A DNA stretch of 24,587 nucleotides, taken from assembly GCA_964480705.1 (NCBI GenBank), contig CAYZPC010000013.1, positions 1 through 24,587 of the forward strand, written 5' to 3'. Positions 1 through 7,000 of this stretch are shown here, piece by piece. A program made the translations under genes and the position numbers. The stretch comes from VGJJ01 sp964480705. Its GTDB lineage: Archaea > Iainarchaeota > Iainarchaeia > Iainarchaeales > VGJJ01. The first letter of the stretch is position 1, and the number at the start of each line of letters is the position of its first letter. The notes under the pieces are model-generated. The model searched no databases. It was not told the origin of the DNA and saw only the letters and a list, made by a program, of their open reading frames with translations.

Positions 1-25
1 CCCGGTGCGAGTCCGGGAGGCGGGA
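1..25 (+). tRNA. tRNA 3' end (partial, cut by window edge)
   Basis: A T-arm is visible as stem CCCGG (1-5), seven-base loop TGCGAGT (6-12) and stem CCGGG (13-17). It is followed by a seven-base acceptor strand AGGCGGG (18-24) and discriminator A25. CCA is not encoded; the next bases are CTA. The missing 5' acceptor strand should read CCCGCCT. A C1-G72 pair with A73 would suit an archaeal tRNA-Tyr, but the anticodon lies outside the window, so the identity is a guess. The loop has G where the nearly universal T55 is expected. Confidence 0.7.
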
Positions 26-30
26 CTAAC

Positions 31-37
31 TTTTTTT
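31..37 (+). terminator. T-run terminator after the tRNA
   Basis: Seven consecutive T residues begin six bases after the tRNA discriminator base. Archaeal RNA polymerase commonly stops at such oligo-T tracts without needing a hairpin. Confidence 0.5.
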
Positions 38-71
38 ATTTTGACTCTTCAGACTTGCCATTTTATCACAT

Positions 72-79
72 TTTAATAA
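72..79 (+). promoter_or_regulatory. TATA-like box for the DUF2200 gene
   Basis: TTTAATAA is centred about 27 bases before the ATG at 102. This places the transcription start at or next to the start codon and favours ATG 102 over GTG 93 and ATG 99. Confidence 0.45.
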
Positions 80-101
80 CCCCAAACGCGAGGTGGGCAT
101 G

Positions 102-461
102 ATGAATGAAAAGAATAACCAGCGCGTCTACAAAATGGCCTTTGCCAGAGTCTATCCACTTTACATTGCAAAAGCAGAGAAAAAAGGCCGAACGAAAAAA
201 GAAGTGGATGAAATCATTGGTTGGTTGACGGGATACACGCCAAAAAAATTTGAAGCCCAACTGGAAAAACAAACGGACTTTGAAACATTCTTTGCGAAAG
301 CACCCAAACTAAATCCGGCGCGGAAATTAATCACGGGGACTATTTGCGGGGTGCGAATCGAAGAGATTAAGGAACCCCTGATGCGCGAAATACGCTACTT
401 AGACAAATTAATTGATGAATTGGCGAAAGGCAGACCAATGGAAAAAATTTTGCGGAACTAA
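102..461 (+). CDS. DUF2200 family protein
   Basis: The 119-aa product matches my memory of the DUF2200 family almost end to end. It has the opening RVYKMAFARVYPLYIAKAE, the segment EVDEIIGWLTGY, the stretch TDFETFFAKAPKLNPAR, and the closing LMREIRYLDKLIDELAKG followed by MEKIL. The family is small, cytoplasmic and of unknown function. The start is ambiguous (GTG 93, ATG 99 or ATG 102). A TATA-like box centred 27 bases upstream favours 102, whereas AGGTG at 91-95 could act as a Shine-Dalgarno for 99 or 102. It converges on the reductase gene, with 17 bases between the two stop codons. In my recollection the family is mostly bacterial, so this copy may have been acquired by transfer. Confidence 0.85.
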   Translation: MNEKNNQRVYKMAFARVYPLYIAKAEKKGRTKKEVDEIIGWLTGYTPKKFEAQLEKQTDFETFFAKAPKLNPARKLITGTICGVRIEEIKEPLMREIRYLDKLIDELAKGRPMEKILRN

Positions 462-478
462 TTGCGTGCTGGTTTTTC

Positions 479-1108
479 CTAATGTATCGTCATTTCGCCT
501 TCCACGGTAAATGAACCCTTCTTGATGTTTCCTTCACGCGCGTAATTAGCGATGATAACACCGGAAGGTGAGACTTTGCTCGATTTGAGCGCAAATCCCG
601 CGGGAATGGTTCCATTTCCAAATAAGCGTTTTCCTTTTCCAAGTGTACACGGATAAATTTTCAACCAAAATTCATCCACTAAATCGTGCTGCAAAAGCGT
701 TTGAATCATTTCACTGCTTCCATGGACCTGAATCTCATTTCCATTCTGTTGTTTGAGTTTTTTAATTTCCTCAGGAATATTTTTTGAAATGGCAATGGTG
801 TTTTTCCATGTTTGCGTGTCCGCGGGCACCGGGCGATGCGTAATGACATATTTTGTGGTAGAATTAATGGGCGAATTTGGGTCAATCTTCGGCCACGCGC
901 TGGCAAAAATATCATAGGTTTTTCTTCCGAGAAGCAAGTCAAACGGATGTCCCATTTGGTCGCCCATGGTTTCGCTTAACATATCATCCCAGTAGCCCAC
1001 ACTCCACCCACCGTGCACAAAGCCCTCACTCGTGTCTTCCTCGGGTCCGCCCGGGGCTTGCATGACTCCGTCTAAGGAGATGAATGTTAACACGATGAGT
1101 TTGCGCAT
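479..1108 (-). CDS. RibD C-terminal / dihydrofolate reductase-like protein
   Basis: The 209-aa protein belongs to the RibD-C/DHFR-like superfamily of NAD(P)H-dependent reductases. The opening KLIVLTFISLDGVMQAPGGP and the central GHPFDLLLGRKTYDIFA are typical of stand-alone bacterial members, as is the later IQVHGSSEMIQTLL followed by IYPCTLGKGKRLF. The substrate of these stand-alone proteins is unknown; they should not be assumed to be true folate or riboflavin enzymes. The reading frame is open upstream to 1402, but similarity begins at MRKLIVL. That ATG at 1108 has GGAGG eight bases before it, so I start there. The gene is divergent from the DUF1801 gene and convergent with the DUF2200 gene. 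Confidence 0.85.
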   Translation of the reverse strand: MRKLIVLTFISLDGVMQAPGGPEEDTSEGFVHGGWSVGYWDDMLSETMGDQMGHPFDLLLGRKTYDIFASAWPKIDPNSPINSTTKYVITHRPVPADTQTWKNTIAISKNIPEEIKKLKQQNGNEIQVHGSSEMIQTLLQHDLVDEFWLKIYPCTLGKGKRLFGNGTIPAGFALKSSKVSPSGVIIANYAREGNIKKGSFTVEGEMTIH

Positions 1109-1150
1109 GAATGATTCCTCCGCGAATAATACTGTTTTACGTGTGAAGGG

Positions 1151-1160
1151 ATAAAAATAC
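1151..1160 (-). promoter_or_regulatory. TATA-like box for the reductase gene
   Basis: On the minus strand the segment reads GTATTTTTAT. Transcription would begin near 1128, giving a leader of about 20 bases that contains the GGAGG ribosome-binding site of the start at 1108. Confidence 0.35.
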
Positions 1161-1186
1161 CGTGACGTAAACGCTGTGAAGGAGTG

Positions 1187-1196
1187 TTTTTTATTC
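1187..1196 (+). promoter_or_regulatory. TATA-like box for the DUF1801 gene
   Basis: TTTTTTATTC is centred about 26 bases before the ATG at 1217, consistent with a leaderless message. No convincing Shine-Dalgarno precedes that ATG. Confidence 0.35.
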
Positions 1197-1216
1197 AAAA
1201 GAAACTCTTTGAGTGA

Positions 1217-1579
1217 ATGCAAAAACCAAAAACAGTTGATGAATACCTTTCCCGCGCTCCAGCAGAAGCGAAACCATTTCTCCATCAAATTCGAAAAATC
1301 ATCCGAAGTGCGGCGCCTTCTGCACAGGAAAAAATTAGTTATGGAATGCCATTCTACTCCTACAAGGGAAGGCTGGTCTATTTTGCACATGCGAAAGAAC
1401 ACGTAGGGGTATATGCGATGATGGCCGCCATGGATGCGTTGAAAAGTGAAGTGAAACCCTATCGAACGAGCAAAGCTACGCTGCGTTTTCCACTCGATGA
1501 AAAATTGCCCGTAGCATTAATCAAAAAACTTGTCAAACTGCAAATGAAAAAGAATGAAGAAAAGGAAAAAAATAAGTAG
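1217..1579 (+). CDS. DUF1801 (YdhG-like) family protein
   Basis: The 120-aa protein resembles the DUF1801/YdhG family, which has a frataxin-like fold. Diagnostic segments are TVDEYLSRAPAEAKPFLHQIRKIIRSAAPSA, broken here by eye into TVDEYL and a helix ending in IRSAAP. They are followed by EKISYGMPFYSYKG, the strand LVYFAHAKEHVGVY, and a C-terminal TSKATLRFPLDEKLPVALIKKLVK. The cellular role is not established; some relatives are linked with iron handling or stress. The ATG at 1217 has an AT-rich box about 26 bases upstream. The Lys/Glu-rich tail is ordinary. The stop codon lies at the base of a hairpin shared with the convergent DUF1428 gene. Confidence 0.8.
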   Translation: MQKPKTVDEYLSRAPAEAKPFLHQIRKIIRSAAPSAQEKISYGMPFYSYKGRLVYFAHAKEHVGVYAMMAAMDALKSEVKPYRTSKATLRFPLDEKLPVALIKKLVKLQMKKNEEKEKNK

Positions 1580-1596
1580 TGCGCGGAATCGCGCAC
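1579..1596. terminator. Bidirectional hairpin between convergent genes
   Basis: Perfect inverted repeat GTGCGCG-GAAT-CGCGCAC, with a seven-base-pair stem and four-base loop. On the minus strand it is followed by a T-rich run (complement of the A-rich codons 1563-1572), making it a plausible terminator for the DUF1428 gene. On the plus strand the following sequence is only mildly T-rich. Confidence 0.55.
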
Positions 1597-1602
1597 GTGT
1601 AA

Positions 1603-1977
1603 TTACTTTTCTACAATGGTTTGAAACCCACCATACGAGAAGCGTTTCATATCCATTATTTCACCCATTTTTTTCATGTCCTTTTCAGTCATCTGTTTTT
1701 CCATTTCTTTCATGACTGCCTTGTTGACTTCATCTCTATGTTTGCGTGATTTGAAAACAATGAAGGAGAAAATTACTGTTTCATTATTTTTTAGTTTGGC
1801 GAGTTTTTTGAAACCCATTCCCATTCCTTTCTTCACGCGCAAATCGTCGCCGACACACTCAAAATAGTCCAGTGCGCCATGCTTCAACCAGGATTTTTTT
1901 CCCAGTATTGCCATCTTTTTGTACTTCGAAATATTTTCTTTTTTCATTGGAATAACAAAACCATCCACGTAACTCAT
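1603..1977 (-). CDS. DUF1428 family protein
   Basis: The 124-aa protein matches the DUF1428 family, predicted to adopt a dimeric alpha/beta (ferredoxin-like) barrel fold. Recognisable parts are MSYVDGFVIPMKKENISKY at the N-terminus, the HGALDYFECVGDDL segment, the core strand TVIFSFIVFKSRKHRDEVN, and the C-terminal MDMKRFSYGGFQTIVE. The function is unknown. The frame is open to 2073, but the family begins at MSYVDGF. That ATG (1977) has GGAGG six bases upstream, so the longer reading is rejected. This start also removes the overlap with the MscS gene upstream on the same strand. Length is normal for the family. Confidence 0.88.
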   Translation of the reverse strand: MSYVDGFVIPMKKENISKYKKMAILGKKSWLKHGALDYFECVGDDLRVKKGMGMGFKKLAKLKNNETVIFSFIVFKSRKHRDEVNKAVMKEMEKQMTEKDMKKMGEIMDMKRFSYGGFQTIVEK

Positions 1978-2011
1978 GTAAGGCCTCCGATAGCATGCAG
2001 TAGTATTTGAC

Positions 2012-2019
2012 GTTTTTAT
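2012..2019 (-). promoter_or_regulatory. TATA-like box for the DUF1428 gene
   Basis: The minus strand reads ATAAAAAC. It would place transcription start near 1989, just upstream of the GGAGG ribosome-binding site at 1984-1988. Confidence 0.3.
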
Positions 2020-2050
2020 GATTTCCCCCACACGGGCAAAAAAAACGTTG

Positions 2051-3046
2051 TTATTTTTCGCGGGATAATTCAATCAGCGCGCGATTTATTTTATCACGCA
2101 TGGAAAGAAACGTTTCCGCATCTTTCACGGTGAGGGGGATGGAGATGATGTATCCTTCTCGCGTGATGCGCTCCACAAGAATGGGGTTTCCTCTCGCGGA
2201 GGATTTTTTCGCGGATTCTTTTTGATAAATATCCGTGAGAAGGTCTTCAATTTTTTGAAGGGGAATGCGCAGGGGAATTTCTGCCGTGAACGTAGTGTGA
2301 AAGCCCGTGCGGAGATTGGAAAGATTTGTCAAGCGCTGCTTGGCCAATTCACTATTGGACATGACAACAATGTTGCCGTCTAAATCAATCAACTTTGCCG
2401 AACGCGAGCCAATTTTCTGCAAGCGCAAAATATCCCCGTTTAACGTACGAACATAATCCCCATACGCGGCAGGCCGGTCGAGTTGCAAAACAAGCCCGGC
2501 AAAAATGTTTGCCAGCGACTCTTGGGAGGCGAGTCCGAGAATTAATACTCCCACACTCGTCACGGCGAGCAAACCCGATACTTCAACGCCAATCGTGGAG
2601 AGCGCAATAACGCCTCCGAGGGTAATGAAAATGATTCGAGTAATTTTTCGGACAAATGGAAGGAGAGTCAAATCAAACGTGTTGTTTTGTTTGGCTTGAG
2701 ACTCTTCATAGTACCAGCGCAACACTGCTCCAACGGCTTCCGAAGCAGTGTACGCGGCGAGAACAATGAGAATAGCCACTGAGTATGTTGTGAGTGTGGT
2801 TTGAACAACCGTCAAATTGGGGATGAGGGCCGACATCCAGAGCACGGCCAGAATAATAATAGCCGCTCGGAGGGGGTGCTCCACGTACTGAATAATGTAA
2901 TCATCGAGCGTGGTGAATTTTGTCCGAGCGGTGAGGCGGCGGAACACGTAAACTAATCCCGCGTGGATGGCTTTTCCCAAGCGGTTGGCGATGAATACAA
3001 TAATGGAGACTTCAGCCAGGATAAGTGCAATGGTGAGAACGTCCAT
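2051..3046 (-). CDS. MscS-type mechanosensitive channel
   Basis: The ~331-aa membrane protein belongs to the MscS small-conductance mechanosensitive channel family, which releases ions and solutes on hypo-osmotic shock. Four hydrophobic segments occur in the first half. They are followed by the pore-lining TM3 and start of the beta domain, seen as GLASQESLANIFAGLVLQLD then RPAAYGDYV. The C-terminal part (from about DGNIVVMSNSELAKQRLTN) is the cytoplasmic alpha/beta vestibule. ATG 3070 is possible, but a minus-strand box TTTTAATG lies 27 bases before ATG 3046, and the hydrophobic N-terminus begins directly there (MDVLTIALIL). The gene follows the dioxygenase gene on the same strand, 56 bases from its stop codon. 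Confidence 0.93.
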   Translation of the reverse strand: MDVLTIALILAEVSIIVFIANRLGKAIHAGLVYVFRRLTARTKFTTLDDYIIQYVEHPLRAAIIILAVLWMSALIPNLTVVQTTLTTYSVAILIVLAAYTASEAVGAVLRWYYEESQAKQNNTFDLTLLPFVRKITRIIFITLGGVIALSTIGVEVSGLLAVTSVGVLILGLASQESLANIFAGLVLQLDRPAAYGDYVRTLNGDILRLQKIGSRSAKLIDLDGNIVVMSNSELAKQRLTNLSNLRTGFHTTFTAEIPLRIPLQKIEDLLTDIYQKESAKKSSARGNPILVERITREGYIISIPLTVKDAETFLSMRDKINRALIELSREK

Positions 3047-3068
3047 ACTCGAATGCGGGGCAAAAACC

Positions 3069-3076
3069 ATTAAAAC
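3069..3076 (-). promoter_or_regulatory. TATA-like box for the MscS gene
   Basis: The minus strand reads TTTTAATG, centred about 27 bases before ATG 3046. It supports that start and independent transcription from the upstream dioxygenase gene. Confidence 0.35.
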
Positions 3077-3102
3077 AGGGGCATTTTTTGGCTCAATTTG
3101 AG

Positions 3103-3885
3103 TTATTTTTTGGCGGGCAAACCAAATGCTACCCCGCGCATGGAAATACTCCCATACACTATTTTCTCATTGAAAAAAGAAGGTTTTTCATTTTTATCCG
3201 CCGCGCCGAGCACGTATAAGAGGGGGAGAAAATGGTCATTGGTGGGATGTGCGAGTTGTGCGCTCGGGTCATGCTCATATTGAATGAGTTTTTTGTCCTC
3301 GCGATTTTCCAAACTCGTTTTAACAAACTCATCAAATGCTCTCGCCCATGTATGCGGCTTGGCAATCGTGTTCATGCGCATCAAGTTATGCACCACGTTT
3401 CCACTCCCAACCAGTAAAACTTTTTCCTCGCGCAAAAAAGACAATTCTTTTCCAACCTGGTATATTTTTTCAGGAGTCAGTTGATAGTCGAGACTGAGTT
3501 GAATGGTTGGAATCGTTGCAAGAGGATACATGTGTGTGAGAACGCTCCACGTTCCGTGGTCGAGGCCCCATTCTTTGTCTAATGAAACCGGAACACTTTT
3601 CACTTTTTTCTGAATTTTCTCCGCGAGTTCAAGCGAACCGGGCGCGGAGTATTTTTGTTTGTATAATTCAGGGGGGAAGCCATAGAAATCATGAATGGTT
3701 TTTGGTTTCTTGACGTGCAGCACGCCCGTGCCTTCTCTCAACCAGTGAGCGGAGATGCACACAATTGCTTTGGGTTTAGGAAATTTTTTAGCGAGCTTTC
3801 TCCATGTCTCCGTGAAATCATTCTTCTCAATTGCATTGGTGGGAGAACCGTGTCCCACAAAAAGAAGGGGCATTTTACTAGGCAT
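3103..3885 (-). CDS. Class III extradiol dioxygenase, YgiD/DODA-like
   Basis: The ~260-aa protein matches the LigB/YgiD (4,5-DOPA extradiol dioxygenase-like) family of metal-dependent ring-cleaving enzymes. Family hallmarks are present in order: PLLFVGHGSP near the N-terminus, ICISAHW, IHDFYGFPPELY, LDHGTWSVL, LLVGSGNVVHNL, and HPTNDHFLPLLYVLGAA. The histidines in GHGSP, SAHW and the downstream motifs are the usual metal or catalytic residues. The natural substrate is unknown; a catechol-type aromatic is inferred from the family. The frame is open to 3930, but a minus-strand TATA-like box near 3908-3915 favours ATG 3885 (or 3891). The gene is divergent from the giant-protein gene, with about 130 bases between them. 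Confidence 0.9.
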   Translation of the reverse strand: MPSKMPLLFVGHGSPTNAIEKNDFTETWRKLAKKFPKPKAIVCISAHWLREGTGVLHVKKPKTIHDFYGFPPELYKQKYSAPGSLELAEKIQKKVKSVPVSLDKEWGLDHGTWSVLTHMYPLATIPTIQLSLDYQLTPEKIYQVGKELSFLREEKVLLVGSGNVVHNLMRMNTIAKPHTWARAFDEFVKTSLENREDKKLIQYEHDPSAQLAHPTNDHFLPLLYVLGAADKNEKPSFFNEKIVYGSISMRGVAFGLPAKK

Positions 3886-3907
3886 ATGCATACTCACGGG
3901 TGGGCTA

Positions 3908-3915
3908 ATAATAAA
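3908..3915 (-). promoter_or_regulatory. TATA-like box for the dioxygenase gene
   Basis: The minus strand reads TTTATTAT, centred 26-27 bases before ATG 3885. It lies in the 130-base divergent spacer shared with the giant-protein promoter. Confidence 0.45.
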
Positions 3916-3981
3916 CTGCGCGCACACCAAAAGAGTTCAAGCGGCGAGGGAACGCCTATTTAACGCGGGCAAGGGACGCGA

Positions 3982-3989
3982 TTTATATA
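3982..3989 (+). promoter_or_regulatory. TATA box for giant protein 1
   Basis: TTTATATA is a near-consensus archaeal TATA box centred about 30 bases before ATG 4016. It argues strongly against the longer open frame that starts at 3755 inside the opposing dioxygenase gene. Confidence 0.65.
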
Positions 3990-4015
3990 CCCGCTTCGGG
4001 TTTTGTGGTGGGTCT

Positions 4016-7000
4016 ATGCGCCCCTTCTTGCTGTTGCTAATTGGGTTGTGTCTCGTTTTTGCATGGTCTGCCCACGCCCAATCGACTATTACTCTAACCC
4101 CGAGCGATTTTTTCATTCAAAACTATGACACGACTCTGAATGAACAATTGGTGAATGTGCCCATTTCATTCCCTGACCAAACCTATGTGGCGAGTCAGTT
4201 GAACACGTTACAATTGCGCAACGCCCAAGGGGGATTGGACACGCAGATTGTTCCCACCTCGTATTACAAAACCGAAAATGCCTCAGGACAACCCTATGTA
4301 AAAACGGCCATCGCGCGTGTGCTATACTCCTCCGGTCCTGCATCGGGAAACACGCCTGCGCCGGCGCAAATTTTTACTCTCCAAAATACCAACCCTCAAA
4401 CGGCGTGGACACTCGACCAGCGCGTGGAATTTTTGCTGCGTAATGTGAATGGGAACGCGCTCACGGTTACTGCGTATGATATTTTGGGAAACCCGTATCA
4501 AACTATTTTGGATATTGATGGATATGGGACAAAGTGTAATGCCGCTGCTACCGGTGCAGGAGGAAACTTTCAGAGTGGTTTTCCCGCGAACTGTGTGAAA
4601 TTACTCGAAGATGGTCCTGTGGCGAAGGTGTGGGAGATTCACAAGCAGAATGAGTTGCAGGGAGCGTGCAACACCACCCCGTGCCTTACGCATTTGTTTT
4701 CCAATGTTTTTTATGTCACTGCGATCAAGGGAAAAGACTATGTTTTAGTGGACCACGTGCTCGTGAACTCGTTTAATTTTGATGAAGTGCAGGTCACGAG
4801 TTTGACTGCAGGTCCCCGTGATGGTGGGCAAACGGGTGGATTGGCCTATTCCATTTGGCAGAATGGAATGATTTTTTACAATCGCGCTGAAATGACAGTC
4901 ACCACTCCAACATCAACAAACACGATGTTCGTGGCTGACCTTCCGTATATTTTTCCAGCGCGTATAGACATCGGCAGCGGTAATCTGACTAACTTTTTCA
5001 TCATGCCCACGAATGGGCAAATCCAATTGAGCACGCAGCACGACGAAGGGCCGAATCCTGCAACGATTCCCACACAGAGCAATTTCATTGGAGCCGGACA
5101 AGCGTTGTTGAGCCGCGCAGTAATTTCATTTGGAACAACGATTACTAAACATCCGGTGCGGGACGTGAGTGTGAATTCAGGACAATCTCTCGCGCGGTGG
5201 AATAACACGCGACCCTCGTATTTTTACCCGGATATTCCCGACCCGGATGCCATCGACCCTACATTCACAGGGGGAGATTTCAAGAATGATGCCGCAGCCT
5301 ATTTGACGAAGGCGTCCACGCTCAATGGTACGAATGGTGGAGGAAACAATCGGCGATTTGCTGCATTTGGGTTGCCTCGTGACCAAGGAACTGCAGGGTA
5401 CAACAATGCATACGTCAGCGAGCCCGAAGAGTATGTGAAATATATAATGTCGTGCAAAACCGGAAAGTCCGGGTGCCGGAGAGAATACCTCGACTCGCTC
5501 AAATACATGGCCTACGGCGCGACGAATGTGACGAATCACTTGACTGGGTATCGGAGCGAGAAGCACCCGGAAAGCAACTTGGATTATTACCGCAACGCCA
5601 TGATTGAGGGGTCGAATAATAGTTCAGGCGCGATAAACTGCGGAGGAACGAATAACAATCTTGATTTGGTTGGTTTTTGTAAAACGGGCGCGACGCCTGT
5701 GGAACATCGAACGGATGCGTCGGGCGTGCCGATGAGCACATACATTCAAACGGATTCAGCAGGCGGGCTAATATCTAACCGCATGCCCCATCACGGGTGG
5801 TCGATGACCGAACCCACCCACATGTCGGCGAGGGGATTGTATACGTGGGTGTTCACCGCGGATTATCCAACGCTTTTCTTGGAACGAAATAGGGTGGACA
5901 CGATTGCCTCGCTTGTACGATACAAGTGGGCGAATAACATTGCATCACTCACCACGCGCGGAAGAGGGCGATTTGCGCGAAGCATTGCCTTGTTGTATAG
6001 TGTGGAACACACTCCTGAAACACGCTCAACACTCTCAACTATTCTCGCATACATTGACCGCGAATCCAGCAAAGGAACACTTGGCACCGTGGGAACCACG
6101 GTGGTGACGGGAGATTATTACCCCGCTACATTTTGGGCTGAAAAAATTACGGAGTCAGGGAGTTTTGGTCGGTATATTCAGACATATCAATACTTTCTCC
6201 TCGCGCAGGGAATGACTGCACTTTACTTAGATGGGCTGCGCACCAGCGACACATCCGATATGACGCTATACAAAAACCTCCTCTCGGATAATTTATTTTT
6301 CATCCGAACGTTTGCGTACAAGTCCCCGTATGAAGTGCGGAATCGCGTGCCATCGTTTAACAATCCGACCACCAACACGGTCAACGAAGGAACCGGCGGG
6401 CTGAACCAGACGCACATTTTTGGGGACTCATCGAATGACCCACAGGGGTTGTCGTACAACAAGTACACCACGGAACAAGACGTGCAGCACTATCCCGGAT
6501 TGTGCGGCGTGATGCAAGTGGCGAGTGAAATTCGTCAAACGGACGCATCATTTTTGCCGTTGTTTAATGCGTACTTTACCGAGTTTCAAAAACACTTTGA
6601 CCAAGCGTGGATTCATCCCCGAGATAAGGTGCGATTCCCGGGTGGAACAACCAATGGAACATTTTATGGAATTGGAATCCCATGGATAACGGATGATGTG
6701 ATTTGCGGACTTTCATTTTTCACAGGACTTCCGTTAGCGAATGGAAACAAGTACGTGAATGGAGTGTACACGCCTGGTGCTACGCAATCATGCCCGGACG
6801 CAGATGGAGATGGTGTGACCACGTGCGCGGGAGATTGTAATGATGGAAATCCTAATGTAAACCCCAACAAAGCCGAATCAGGGAGTGCGTGCACAAATAG
6901 TGTGGATGATGATTGTGATGCGTTGATTGATTGTAATGATAAGCAGTGCAGCAACCCCGCGCAGGGAAGCCCGCATGCTTCATGCAATGCGGCCACCGTT

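Noticed and set aside
1109..1402. 98-residue extension of the reductase frame
   Set aside because: It is antisense to the DUF1801 gene and has no family similarity. GGAGG and the family start both indicate ATG 1108.
1978..2073. 32-residue extension of the DUF1428 frame
   Set aside because: It overlaps the end of the MscS gene, and the family start MSYVDGF has a good ribosome-binding site.
3755..4015. 87-residue N-terminal extension of giant protein 1
   Set aside because: It lies inside the opposing dioxygenase gene and its promoter, and it would bury the signal peptide. A near-consensus TATA box at 3982-3989 points to ATG 4016.
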